The notes: generated by a model not told the origin, from the letters alone. Shown: positions 26,842-35,457, counted from the stretch's first letter. The stretch is DNA of 64,000 nucleotides from Pseudothioglobus sp905182815 (GCF_048087625.1 NZ_CP159805.1:620001-684000), one strand, 5' to 3'. Made by a program: numbers and translations.

Positions 26842-27258
26842 TCAATATTTCCAAAGTTGATTATTATTCCAGATCGTTTCAGCTTCATCAATCCCATTCG
26901 CATAGGATAACTGAAGCCATTTCTTGGCCTCATCATAGGAATTGTCTACACCAGTACCAAGTAAGTACATGACGCCTAAATTATACTGAGCCCTAGGATG
27001 GTCTTGTTCTGCTGCCTTTGTGTACCAGTAAACTGCCATTGCATCATCCATCTTAACCCCATAGCCCTTTGCATACATTCCGGCTAAGTTATATTGCGCT
27101 TGAGGGGCGCCCTGTTCTGCAAGGGGGAGCCATTCAACCAGTGCTTTTAAATAGTTTTCTTTTTTATAGGCATCCCAGCCATCGGAGTAATCAGCTGAAA
27201 CGGCACCTATTGGTCCAAAAGACAATACAAAAAGTAATAAAGTAAACGCTGCTTTCAT
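26842..27258 (-). CDS. Secreted Sel1-like repeat protein, second copy
   Basis: 138 residues with a signal peptide (MKAAFTLLLFVLSFGPIGAVSA). Sel1 repeats are seen at AQYNLAGMYAKGYGVKMDDAMAVYWYTKAAEQ and AQYNLGVMYLLGTGVDNSYDEAKKWLQLSY, and it ends IWNNNQLWKY. It is a paralogue of the protein at 8569-8994, on the other side of the pilus genes. It lies upstream of nothing obvious and is transcribed alone toward the pilin region. Confidence 0.8.
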   Translation of the reverse strand: MKAAFTLLLFVLSFGPIGAVSADYSDGWDAYKKENYLKALVEWLPLAEQGAPQAQYNLAGMYAKGYGVKMDDAMAVYWYTKAAEQDHPRAQYNLGVMYLLGTGVDNSYDEAKKWLQLSYANGIDEAETIWNNNQLWKY

Positions 27259-27355
27259 AATGAATAAAAACTAAATGAATAAATAAATTAAAAAATCCAG
27301 AGACCTCATGATGCCAAGGATTCATTACTAACAATTTTTATTAGTGAGCCTTTTT

Positions 27356-27613
27356 CTAACTGAGGTTTTTTACGTGCTCAACAGTTTTTTTATAAAGATA
27401 TTCTAGATTATCTTTATGGGTTCGGTCAACAATTCTTTGGTCATTTTCGACATGATGAAGTATGTCATGGATTAAGCCATACACCGATTTCATATTTTTA
27501 CGATCTTTGCTCTTGAGGTTGTAGTCAGAGACATTGAGCCATCTGCCATCTTGTGATGTAATAACCTTGTCAATCTGAGTGATAACTTCACTAATGTCTG
27601 TATTTAATCCCAT
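27356..27613 (-). CDS. Hypothetical protein
   Basis: 85 residues (MGLNTDISEVITQIDKVITSQ...), mostly helical and charged, with HDILHHVENDQ near the middle. There is no signal, membrane segment or recognised family. No clear ribosome binding site is visible. Confidence 0.5.
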   Translation of the reverse strand: MGLNTDISEVITQIDKVITSQDGRWLNVSDYNLKSKDRKNMKSVYGLIHDILHHVENDQRIVDRTHKDNLEYLYKKTVEHVKNLS

Positions 27614-27691
27614 TCAATTATTTTACTGTTATAGTCAGATTTTTAGTTAGTTTTTTAGAAAATACCTGTCCGTTAGATAGCAGTATTGTTT

Positions 27692-27886
27692 TTAAACTTT
27701 AAGGTGTTTCTTTTGTTTTTCTTTTATCCAGCGCACTCGTTTACGCCATAGTCTATAAGATCCTGGCTTCAAGTTGCTTTGCATGATGCGTTTGACCTCG
27801 GGCTCTTTGATGCCAAATTCTCTTTCAATATCTGAAAAAGTTGCCTCATCGCTCCAGGCCATTTCAATTAATCCATTTACATTCAT
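27692..27886 (-). CDS. TIGR03643/DUF2805 family protein
   Basis: 64 residues. A helix-turn-helix-like core (MAWSDEATFSDIEREFGIKEPEVKRIM) is followed by the family signature LKPGSYRLWRKRV. This small family is widespread in bacteria and of unknown function; the fold suggests nucleic-acid binding. It lies downstream of the permease gene on the same strand with a 16-base gap, so the two are probably co-transcribed. Confidence 0.75.
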   Translation of the reverse strand: MNVNGLIEMAWSDEATFSDIEREFGIKEPEVKRIMQSNLKPGSYRLWRKRVRWIKEKQKKHLKV

Positions 27887-27902
27887 AGTTTTACGTTATT
27901 TA

Positions 27903-28991
27903 TTAAGAAGAGCGCTCAGGGCTACCAAATTGAATCTGATAAATCTCAAATATAGTAATCGACATTGCAGCAATGATTGGCCCAATAAAGAGGCCTAGAA
28001 TGCCAAACTTAATTATTCCAGCAAACGTTGAAAGGACAGTAATCAGAGTATGGTTTAACGCGCTTTGTTGATTCATAGAGCTTGATAGCTTCTTAATAAT
28101 AATAGGCCTTAGAAAATTATCAATGAGTGTGCCTGCTAAAATTGCGCCAAAAAAGACGATGATTAGTGCATTAACGGTTTCGCCTGTTGCAAACAAATAG
28201 ATAGACAACGGCAGCCAGACTAGGACTCCTCCTAGTACCGGAATAAAGCTTGCTAGAGCCATCGCAACCCCAAAAAACAAGGCCGGCAATCCAACAATCA
28301 TTACCCCTATTGCAAAAGCTACTCCTTGAGTGATTGAAATTAAAAAGACGCTGCCTACAAGCGTTAAAGATAATCCAGAGAACTGATTAAGAAGTAAGTT
28401 GTCAATTTTTTTATCTAAAGGGGATGCCTTTTTAATTTTCTCAATGAACGATGGCCCATCAATATAAAAGTAGTAAAGCGAGAAGATTGTAATAATCACG
28501 AAAAAGATAAACTGACTAGAGAGCGTAGTAATGCTTTTCAAAATTACAATCGAAAAGTCTTTAATGGTAATTGCAATTGATTCGAGGTTGTTGCGAAGAG
28601 AGCTGTCAAGAAACTCACGTATCGAGTCTGACAAAGGCAGTCCCATAATTATTTCATCGGTTATTCTGCTGATTTCACTCATCTGAAAGTCGTTTTGCAG
28701 TTTGTTAATCAGAGCTGTAACCTCTATTCCGCTAACCAGCAGAATGTATCCAAGGGGCAGTATTAGGAGCGTAGTCACAAGCAGCGTCATTAGTATCGCA
28801 GCACGATTTTTTGAGTATTTTTGAGACAGATTTTCAAAGCTACTGAAAGTCGATATGCAGATCAATAGGGACAGGAAAAGGTAGGCAATGAAGGGGGTAA
28901 ATAGCCAAACTAAAGCAAGTATAGCGAGCGCTAAAAGAATTAATACTAGGCCATTACCATGACTTTTGTTGATGCTTCCTTGCAAAACCAC
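27903..28991 (-). CDS. AI-2E family transporter (PerM/YdiK-like permease)
   Basis: 362 residues with about eight membrane helices in the AI-2E family pattern: an N-terminal pair, a soluble segment (about 85-150), and a C-terminal block with GLPALFFGVAMALASFIPVLGG and DNFLRPIIIKK. Members include AI-2 exporters and sodium/proton antiporters, so the substrate cannot be told from sequence. Confidence 0.85.
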   Translation of the reverse strand: MVLQGSINKSHGNGLVLILLALAILALVWLFTPFIAYLFLSLLICISTFSSFENLSQKYSKNRAAILMTLLVTTLLILPLGYILLVSGIEVTALINKLQNDFQMSEISRITDEIIMGLPLSDSIREFLDSSLRNNLESIAITIKDFSIVILKSITTLSSQFIFFVIITIFSLYYFYIDGPSFIEKIKKASPLDKKIDNLLLNQFSGLSLTLVGSVFLISITQGVAFAIGVMIVGLPALFFGVAMALASFIPVLGGVLVWLPLSIYLFATGETVNALIIVFFGAILAGTLIDNFLRPIIIKKLSSSMNQQSALNHTLITVLSTFAGIIKFGILGLFIGPIIAAMSITIFEIYQIQFGSPERSS

Positions 28992-29132
28992 TCCTATAGA
29001 CTATATATATCTTATTGAGAATTATAGACACTCAAATGCATATCTTAAAGTAGTTATAGGATTTTGTGCGGAGATTTAGTTTGAAAAGACTTAGTAAAGG
29101 CATTTCAATTAAATCGTAGCCGAGCTCAATGA

Positions 29133-29183
29133 GCCTCCCCCCGTACCTTCAAAGTCTGTATATATACGAGGGATGGTTGCTCT
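29133..29183 (+). repeat. Dispersed repeat, copy 1
   Basis: CCTCCCCCC then TTCAAAGTCTG, then ATAT, CGAGGGAT and a closing TCT. It matches 30470-30523 in the same orientation with several substitutions and small gaps. The two copies flank the orphan secreted-protein gene at 29295-30371. In the 303-base spacer 28992-29294 the only other feature is the palindromic element. Confidence 0.6.
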
Positions 29184-29198
29184 GAAGTTGGTATGGAT

Positions 29199-29231
29199 AG
29201 CTATAAATTATTATTTATACATATGTAGTTC
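29199..29231 (+). promoter_or_regulatory. Palindromic upstream element, copy 1
   Basis: TATAAAT and ATTTATA (29202-29208 and 29213-29219) are perfect inverted arms around TATT. The 33-base surrounding sequence recurs at 35384-35416 before the first inverse-autotransporter gene. It lies 76 bases before the start of the secreted protein at 29295. Confidence 0.6.
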
Positions 29232-29294
29232 ATTATGATGTTTATCTTTCCCTAGCTATAGATTAAAATTCCTTTTTTTTCTAACATAAAAATC

Positions 29295-30371
29295 ATGTAT
29301 TTACGCCTATTACTATCTAGTATATTTTTAATCTTAACTCTCACCTCAACAGTTGCCAATGCCAATTGTGTAGTTGATGGAGCAGGAGCAATTGTTACAC
29401 CTGCAGATATAAGAACTGCCCCAACACCTGGCCTTGCTGTTAATAATGGAGATAGCGCTTCTTCCTCCTGCACAATAACCCCAACTGCCACTAAATTCAC
29501 GATTTTTAAAATCGCACTTTGCACCGCGGATACTTCCTCTAATGATTTAAGCTCTTGTCAGTATATTTTAGATTCAGCTGCTGGAATAGAGCATATTCTT
29601 ACGCAAGGACTATCGAGCGCACTGGCAACACCAGGATTCGGGGTGGCCCCTGGCTCCTATAACTATATAGCGTTTGTCCTTAGCAGTAAATATGGAACTC
29701 TGGCCTCGTGGAGAACTACCAATGATGTGTTGTCGAGGTGTTCAGATTATGGAAGTGCTCAAGCTGAAGCGGACTTAGATGATAGTAGTTGTCAAACTCG
29801 GTCAAAAGGGACATATTGCTGGACCGATCATCCAGGACCAACGACATACAATAATAGAGCAACTCTCTCTCTTGCTCACGGTCAGGCAGTTTCAGGTGGT
29901 TTGATGTTAGTTGCTTGTGACTCATCACCAGGGACAGCACAATGGACTTATGAGCTTACAAATATCTTACAAGATCATAATGGAAGTGATGCCTGTTACG
30001 ATGACAGTGATGTGAGTACTTTTCTTGCAAATGGTGATCGATTCGCCTTTACAGCAACTGATGTTGATGGCGTCAACTACAATATAATTAGCAACCTTTT
30101 GCAGAGTGACGACACGTTTGCCACAACCTGTGAGAATACAGCAAAGGTTCTATTTACCGCTATTCTGCCAAGTCCTGTAGTGGTTACTGCAAACTCTCTC
30201 TTTGATCTAAAATTTAAGCAAGAAGAGATTTCTCATTTAGAATTTGGGGGTTCAGGTGTGGATTGGAATGATTCGGAATTCACATATGAGGGCCCCGCAT
30301 GGATGTATAAGGTTGGAATTTCTGCCCCACAACTTTATTTAACAACCTCAGAGCCAGCAGTAGTTCCTTAA
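29295..30371 (+). CDS. Secreted protein of an unknown paralogous family (orphan member)
   Basis: 358 residues with a signal peptide (cleavage near VANA). It is homologous to the protein at 36421. Shared strings include NCVVDGAGAIVTPAD against LCTVNADGEIITPAN, a FKIALCTADTSSNDLSSCQ motif, APGSYNYIAFVLSSK, YCWT and TFATTCENTAKV. It also resembles the proteins at 38424 and 39272 more distantly. There are several cysteine pairs, consistent with a disulfide-bonded extracellular protein. The function is unknown. The other three members sit beside inverse-autotransporter barrels; this one does not, but it shares an upstream element with one of them. Confidence 0.75.
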   Translation: MYLRLLLSSIFLILTLTSTVANANCVVDGAGAIVTPADIRTAPTPGLAVNNGDSASSSCTITPTATKFTIFKIALCTADTSSNDLSSCQYILDSAAGIEHILTQGLSSALATPGFGVAPGSYNYIAFVLSSKYGTLASWRTTNDVLSRCSDYGSAQAEADLDDSSCQTRSKGTYCWTDHPGPTTYNNRATLSLAHGQAVSGGLMLVACDSSPGTAQWTYELTNILQDHNGSDACYDDSDVSTFLANGDRFAFTATDVDGVNYNIISNLLQSDDTFATTCENTAKVLFTAILPSPVVVTANSLFDLKFKQEEISHLEFGGSGVDWNDSEFTYEGPAWMYKVGISAPQLYLTTSEPAVVP

Positions 30372-30769
30372 GAGGCCTATTAATTAGGTCTTAAGGAAAG
30401 TTCAGCGCCTCCAGAACCAGTTAAAATCTTACTTGGATTTATTAAAATGAATCTGGTAAATATAAGGGGACTCCCCCCCGAACCCTTCAAAGTCTGAGTA
30501 AATATGCGAGGGATAGTAGTTCTTTAATAGTATTTAACTAAACCACTAGTTAAGGCGTATTAATTAGAAAACAATTATTAAATATATAATTATTACCGAT
30601 TAAGTGGGTTAAAGAAGAAGGGTAGAAATCTGCATTAATGAACCGGTTGAGTACCAGTACATTTATTTGACTTAAGTGGATTGTCTGAAAGCTAAGATTT
30701 AGAGTTCATTTATTCATTTTTTTGTCATCATAAGTTATACTATATTCTTTTAATAAACGACAATTAATT
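30372..30769 (+). repeat. 398-base spacer holding dispersed repeat copy 2 (30470-30523)
   Basis: The segment CTCCCCCCC, CCTTCAAAGTCTGAGTA, ATGCGAGGGATAGT and TTCT at 30470-30523 matches the repeat at 29133-29183. The rest of the spacer is AT-rich. I see no gene or convincing terminator in it. The msrA promoter must lie near its right end. Confidence 0.6.
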
Positions 30770-31255
30770 ATGCAAACAGCTTACCTTGCAGGCGGTTGCT
30801 TTTGGTGCGTAGAGGCAATCTTTCAGCGCGTTAACGGCGTCAAAGAAGTAAAAAATGGCTATTGTAATGGGTCGACTCAAAACCCGACGTATGAGGCAAT
30901 ATGTACAGGCCAAACTGGACACGCAGAAGTCTTAAAAGTTGACTTTGATGAGAGCGAAGTCAGCTATGAATCTTTATTAGAGGTTTTTGTTGAGACTCAC
31001 AATCCAATGACCCTAAATCAGCAGGGCGCAGACAAAGGAACACAGTACCGATCGGCTATCTTTTATACCAGTGATTCACAGAAGCAAATTGCAACTTCAG
31101 TTATTGGAAACATAAAGGGCGCAGTAACTGAAATTACAGAGCTTGATGTATTTTATCCTGCGGAGGCTTATCACCAAGATTACTTCAACAACAATGTTAA
31201 TCAGCCCTACTGTCAAATGGTAATTTTGCCAAAAATTAATAAGTACTTTAAGTAA
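30770..31255 (+). CDS. msrA: Peptide methionine sulfoxide reductase A
   Basis: Reduces the S-epimer of methionine sulfoxide in oxidised proteins. 161 residues with the catalytic motif GGCFWCVEAIF (Cys near residue 10), then GHAEVLKVDFD and FYPAEAYHQDYF. The resolving cysteine near the C-terminus may be CQM in NQPYCQMVI. The gene for the MoeB/ThiF-type enzyme follows 7 bases later. Confidence 0.95.
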   Translation: MQTAYLAGGCFWCVEAIFQRVNGVKEVKNGYCNGSTQNPTYEAICTGQTGHAEVLKVDFDESEVSYESLLEVFVETHNPMTLNQQGADKGTQYRSAIFYTSDSQKQIATSVIGNIKGAVTEITELDVFYPAEAYHQDYFNNNVNQPYCQMVILPKINKYFK

Positions 31256-31262
31256 TAAATTA

Positions 31263-32009
31263 ATGAAAGACCAAGAGCTACTCAGATACTCTAAGCAAAT
31301 TATGTTGCCTCAGATTGATATTGAGGGGCAGCAAAAAATTATGGACTCTACAGTACTAATTATTGGTATGGGCGGTCTTGGATCTCCTACAGCTCTTTAT
31401 TTAGCAGCTGCGGGAGTTGGCCATATAATAATTGCTGATTTTGACCAGGTAGAGCTTTCAAATCTTCAGCGTCAAATCATTCACCAAACTAAAGACATCG
31501 GTGAAGACAAGGTCAATTCTGCTAAAAATAAATTGATTGAGCTTAATCCAGAAATTAAAGTAACGATTGCAAACGAGCTCGTTCATATGGGTAATCTTTC
31601 TTCATTAGTTAAAGATGTTGACCTTGTTCTTGACGGCACAGACAACTTTGAAAGTCGCTTTGAAATTAACAAGGCCTGCGTTGAGTTTGAAAAGCCTCTT
31701 GTTTCAGCTGCGGTGATTCGTTTTGAAGGTCAGGTCTCTGTTTTTAAGGGTTACGAGAAGGACCAACCTTGCTACCAGTGCCTCTATTCTGAAGAGGGAG
31801 ATGACAATGAGAGTTGCGTTCAAAATGGTGTTTTAGCGCCTGTAGCTGGACTCATTGGGACTATTCAGGCTTTGCAGGCTATCAAGGTTATTTTGAGCTT
31901 AGGGGATGAGCTATGCGGAACACTTCTCCTCGTTGACGGCTTAGATTTAAGTTTTAGAAAGGTTAAAATTGGTAAAGATTTAAAGTGCCCAATATGTAAC
32001 GCAAGGTAG
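31263..32009 (+). CDS. MoeB/ThiF-type adenylyltransferase
   Basis: E1-like enzyme that adenylates the C-terminal glycine of a ubiquitin-like sulfur carrier (MoaD or ThiS). The 248 residues contain the nucleotide loop GMGGLGSPTALYLAAAGVG, the acidic DFDQVELSNLQRQ with the family Arg/Gln pattern, DGTDNFESRFEIN, and zinc-binding CYQC and CPIC pairs. MoeB and ThiF cannot be told apart from sequence alone, and no moa or thi gene lies nearby. Confidence 0.88.
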   Translation: MKDQELLRYSKQIMLPQIDIEGQQKIMDSTVLIIGMGGLGSPTALYLAAAGVGHIIIADFDQVELSNLQRQIIHQTKDIGEDKVNSAKNKLIELNPEIKVTIANELVHMGNLSSLVKDVDLVLDGTDNFESRFEINKACVEFEKPLVSAAVIRFEGQVSVFKGYEKDQPCYQCLYSEEGDDNESCVQNGVLAPVAGLIGTIQALQAIKVILSLGDELCGTLLLVDGLDLSFRKVKIGKDLKCPICNAR

Positions 32010-32042
32010 ACCTAATTTTTTATATTTTCGGAGATCTAAAAA

Positions 32043-32312
32043 ATGATTAATTTTATAAGTATTCTTGTTTCAGTTGGCTTTGGGTATCTTTTTTTTAAGA
32101 TTGCTAGACCTAGGTTTGATTCAGAAAATAGACCTATTTATTTTGCACGAACTTTTTTTGCTTGGAGCCTATTCGCTTCGACTTCCTTTTATATTCGCCC
32201 TTTTGTTGTTGATCAGAGTGTCAATAATATAATTTATTGGCTTATGATGTCAGCTCCATTTGCTATTTTTGCAACAATCGCTGGCTATATTTATGGAAGG
32301 TTTAGTAAGTAA
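32043..32312 (+). CDS. Small membrane protein
   Basis: 89 residues with three hydrophobic segments (MINFISILVSVGFGYLFF, FARTFFAWSLFASTSFYI and LMMSAPFAIFATIAGYIYG). CGGAG lies 9 bases before the ATG. I do not recognise the family. It is an isolated gene between the MoeB/ThiF-type gene and an opposite-strand gene. Confidence 0.55.
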   Translation: MINFISILVSVGFGYLFFKIARPRFDSENRPIYFARTFFAWSLFASTSFYIRPFVVDQSVNNIIYWLMMSAPFAIFATIAGYIYGRFSK

Positions 32313-32322
32313 TCTTTATGAT

Positions 32323-33519
32323 CTAAAGTTCACTATTTAAAGAGCTAATACAAGAAATATAATTATCCCATCTAGTGCTTGAAAATTCCGTGCCATTCTC
32401 TACTTGAGGACCTATATTTCCAAGATAGCCGCCTAATAATGCTTCGTTATATAACTGAATATTAATTTCAGATAAACCTAAAGTAGATCTACATAAGTTA
32501 TGAGTTTCCCCAGTTATTGTTATCTCTACACCAGTAGATTCCTCTAAGAGCTCTTCCATTAATTCGGCTTCAAATTCATCAATTTCTCTTTCTATTGCTT
32601 CTGAAGAAAGTTTTGCCTGATAAGCAGCAGTTGACGCAGAAGCTGCAGCTTTTTCATCCGCTAGTTTTGCTTGGAAGGCTTCAAGGGCAGCTTGTCTTGC
32701 CATCTCTGCTTGTATTTCAGCCATCATTTCTTGAGCAGCTAATTCAGCCTCAAGTTTCGCTTCGAAGGCAGCAAGTTCACTTTCAAGCTTAAGTTCAGCT
32801 CTCTTGTTCTTTAATCGTTCATCGCGTGCTACCTTAGCTTGGTAAGCGGTAGTTGATGCTGCAGCTGCAGCTTTATCCGCAGCTAGTTTTGCTTGGAAGG
32901 CTTCAAGGGCAGCTTGTCTTGCCATCTCTGCTTGTATTTCAGCCATCATTTCTTGAGCAGCTAATTCAGCCTCAAGTTGCGCTTCAAAGTTTGCCAATTC
33001 TTTTTCGGTATTGAGCTGGTCCATAAGCGCAGCAATCCTTGCATCATTTGCACGTTTAGATTGATAAGCAGCTGTAGACTTGGCAGCAGCAGCTTTATCC
33101 GCAGCTAGTTTTGCTTGGAAGGCTTCAAGGGCAGCTTGTCTTGCCATCTCTGCTTGTATTTCAGCCATCATTTCTTGAGCAGCTAATTCAGCCTCAAGTT
33201 GCGCTTCGAAGGCAGCAAGTTCTGATTCTATAAGACTATCTTGATAGGCAGCTGTAGACTTTGCAGCAGCAGCTTTTTCATCCGCTAGTTTTTGAAGGAA
33301 TGCATCAAGAGCAGCTTGTCTTGCTGTCTCTGTTTCTTTTTCCTGGAGGGCAAGTTTAGCAACAAGTTCGGCTTCAAATGCAGCAAGCTCTGCATCGAGA
33401 AGTTCAGCTTGCTCAGCTGACGCTGATGCAGCAGCAGCCTTTTCATCTGCTAGTTCATAATTATAATAAACACTAACTAACCCAACAGATATTACTAAAA
33501 AAAGTAGAATTTTTTTCAT
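32323..33519 (-). CDS. Coiled-coil repeat protein with a signal-anchor
   Basis: 398 residues. An N-terminal hydrophobic segment (KKILLFLVISVGLVSVYY) acts as an anchor or signal. Most of the rest is alanine/glutamate/lysine-rich heptad sequence made of near-identical units (AELAAQEMMAEIQAEMARQ and AALEAFQAKLA) with a 74-residue period. A different C-terminal domain (about 335-398, ETHNLCRSTLGLSEINIQLYN) has two cysteines and may be the functional head. A TolA-like or surface stalk is possible. The family is unknown. Confidence 0.75.
   Translation of the reverse strand: MKKILLFLVISVGLVSVYYNYELADEKAAAASASAEQAELLDAELAAFEAELVAKLALQEKETETARQAALDAFLQKLADEKAAAAKSTAAYQDSLIESELAAFEAQLEAELAAQEMMAEIQAEMARQAALEAFQAKLAADKAAAAKSTAAYQSKRANDARIAALMDQLNTEKELANFEAQLEAELAAQEMMAEIQAEMARQAALEAFQAKLAADKAAAAASTTAYQAKVARDERLKNKRAELKLESELAAFEAKLEAELAAQEMMAEIQAEMARQAALEAFQAKLADEKAAASASTAAYQAKLSSEAIEREIDEFEAELMEELLEESTGVEITITGETHNLCRSTLGLSEINIQLYNEALLGGYLGNIGPQVENGTEFSSTRWDNYISCISSLNSEL
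32660..33200 (-). repeat. Three 97-bp near-identical copies at a 222-bp period
   Basis: Copies lie at 32660-32756, 32882-32978 and 33104-33200, exactly 222 bases apart. A decayed fourth copy begins at about 33284, 180 bases further on. They encode the strongest part of the coiled-coil unit. The DNA identity is higher than protein function would require, which indicates recent duplication or gene conversion. Confidence 0.85.
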
Positions 33520-33658
33520 TCTGATATTGTAGTATATTATTAAGTTAAGTGATGCTTATTAATCTATTGTCTGCTATATTTTTTAAAGACTAATACATAA
33601 TTAACTTTATCACTCTGACTTGTATAATGCAGTTTATATATTCATCCCAAAGAAATTT

Positions 33659-34009
33659 ATGAAAACTCAATTATCAGGAAAGGTTTTGTTTAATGAAGAG
33701 TGCAGTATCTGTAACTTTGAAATTAAGCACTACAAAAAACGCTCACATCTCGAATATGAAAACTGCAGTCAGAAGGGTGATAAGTACTTAAAAGCGCTTT
33801 ATGTTGAATTTCCAGATGGCTCGGAAATAAAAGGCGTTGAAGCTTTTATCTATGTGTGGAGTAACACCAAGGGCTATAACTGGCTCGCAAAATTTGTAAG
33901 CACTCCAGGTGTCTTTGTTGTTGCTAAGTTAGTTTATGCTTTCCTTGCATTTATTCTGTACTGGCGATTTAAGCTCTTTAATCAAAAGTTTAAAAAAGAA
34001 GTCCATTAA
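33659..34009 (+). CDS. DCC-family (DUF393) thiol-disulfide oxidoreductase-like protein
   Basis: 116 residues from the ATG at 33659. A TTG further up at 33620 gives an unlikely extension. The motif FNEECSICNFEI carries the CxxC of the DCC family (usually DxxCxxC; here Glu replaces the first Asp). A C-terminal hydrophobic stretch (VVAKLVYAFLAFILYWRF) is typical. The role is unknown beyond likely redox activity. The MATE gene follows 23 bases later. Confidence 0.78.
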   Translation: MKTQLSGKVLFNEECSICNFEIKHYKKRSHLEYENCSQKGDKYLKALYVEFPDGSEIKGVEAFIYVWSNTKGYNWLAKFVSTPGVFVVAKLVYAFLAFILYWRFKLFNQKFKKEVH

Positions 34010-34032
34010 CGGCATCAATTAAACCCTAAAAA

Positions 34033-35355
34033 ATGCAAACTAAATCTACAGGCCTTTCGCATAAGAGAGTCTTGGGTGTGGCTATTCCAATCGTATTGGC
34101 TAACGCTACAATCCCAATTTTAGGCGCTGTCGATACTGCGGTTGTCGGGCAGTTAGGCTTAGCTGTTCCTATCGGCGCTGTCGGTATTGGCGCAATCATC
34201 ATCACGGCAATCTACTGGCTGTTTGGTTTTTTGCGAATGGGCACAACAGGCCTTACCGCCCAAGCCATCGGCTCTGGTGACAAGCCTGAAACATCAGCCC
34301 TTCTAGTTAGAGGAGTCATTATTGGTTTCACAGCTGGCCTGATATTAATTATTGCCCAGGTACCTATTTTTTTAGGGGCTCTGCAGTTATCTCCAGCCTC
34401 TATGGAGGTAGAAAGTTTAGCGCAAAAATATTTACAGATTAGGGTCTATAGCGCGCCTGCTGCTATCGCTCTTTTTGGCATTACTGGCTGGCTGATTGCT
34501 AAAGAAAAAACGCGAGCAGTTCTGCTACTTCAATTGGTTCTCAATGGGATTAATATTGCATTAGATTTAGTTTTTGTTTTAAAGCTTGGATGGGGCGTTC
34601 AAGGGGTCGCTATTGCAACTCTGATAGCAGAATGGTCAGGCCTTATATTTGGACTCTGGCTTGCACGTGAAGGCTTTAATAATGGCTACTGGAAAAACTG
34701 GCTGCAGATATTTGATAGAGTACGCCTAATTCAAATGGCCAAAGTAAATAGCGACATAATGATTCGCTCTATTTTGCTAGAAATTAGTTTCGTTAGTTTT
34801 TTGTTTCTAGGCTCAAGTTTTGATGATGCGACGCTAGCTGCCAACCAGGTACTGATTCAATTTTTAAATATTACTGCCTACGCTCTTGATGGGTTCGCCT
34901 TTGCAGCAGAGGCTTTGGTAGGGCAGGCTCTTGGCGCTAAAAACAGACCACTATTTCGAAGGGCAGTGGTAATGACAAGTCAATGGGGTCTTGGCTCAGT
35001 GATTCTAATGGCGCTTGCATTTTTTGTTTTTGGTAATAGTATTATTAATATCATGACAACTGCGCAGGATGTGAGGACTGTTGGCTATGAGTATCTGCCT
35101 TGGATGGTGATCGCTCCTTTGGCTGGGGTTGCGGCGTGGATGTTAGATGGAATTTTTATTGGCGCTACAAGGACCGCTGATATGCGCAATATGATGTTTA
35201 TTTCTTTTTGTGTTTATTTGATAGCACTCGCCATTTTGCTTCCTAAATATGGCAATCATGGGCTTTGGGCTTCGTTGATTATATTCTCCTTAGCAAGGGG
35301 AATTACTTTAGGTTTTAAATATCCTAGGCTCGAGGCATCAGTGGGGCCTAACTAA
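34033..35355 (+). CDS. MATE family efflux transporter (DinF-like)
   Basis: 440 residues with twelve membrane helices. The N-terminal VLGVAIPIVLANATIPILGAVDTAVVGQLG and DGFAFAAEALVGQALGAKN are typical of the DinF branch. Members export cationic drugs or metabolites with sodium or proton exchange. The substrate is not predictable. The length and ends look complete. Confidence 0.9.
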   Translation: MQTKSTGLSHKRVLGVAIPIVLANATIPILGAVDTAVVGQLGLAVPIGAVGIGAIIITAIYWLFGFLRMGTTGLTAQAIGSGDKPETSALLVRGVIIGFTAGLILIIAQVPIFLGALQLSPASMEVESLAQKYLQIRVYSAPAAIALFGITGWLIAKEKTRAVLLLQLVLNGINIALDLVFVLKLGWGVQGVAIATLIAEWSGLIFGLWLAREGFNNGYWKNWLQIFDRVRLIQMAKVNSDIMIRSILLEISFVSFLFLGSSFDDATLAANQVLIQFLNITAYALDGFAFAAEALVGQALGAKNRPLFRRAVVMTSQWGLGSVILMALAFFVFGNSIINIMTTAQDVRTVGYEYLPWMVIAPLAGVAAWMLDGIFIGATRTADMRNMMFISFCVYLIALAILLPKYGNHGLWASLIIFSLARGITLGFKYPRLEASVGPN

Positions 35356-35383
35356 CCTAATAAATTAATAATTTTAATTTTTA

Positions 35384-35457
35384 TAGTTATAAATTATTAT
35401 TTATAACTATGTGGCTCTATTTGAATTATAGACGCGATGCACCTTTAACTATATAAT
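35384..35457 (+). promoter_or_regulatory. Palindromic element copy 2 and -10 box before the first barrel gene
   Basis: GTTATAAAT (35386-35394) and ATTTATAAC (35399-35407) are perfect 9-base inverted arms. The surrounding 33 bases match 29199-29231. TATAAT at 35452-35457 lies 38 bases before the start at 35496, a normal distance for a -10 box. A good -35 box is not evident, consistent with activation through the palindrome. Confidence 0.6.

Noticed and set aside
9026..27258. Possibility that the pilus genes form a type II secretion system
   Set aside because: PilT, PilMNOP, PilY1 and the PilV/W/X set are specific to type IV pili, and no gspC, gspL or gspK-like genes are seen.
32660..33200. 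Repeats as a CRISPR array
   Set aside because: They lie in frame inside a coding sequence, are 97 bp long, and the sequences between them are also related to one another.
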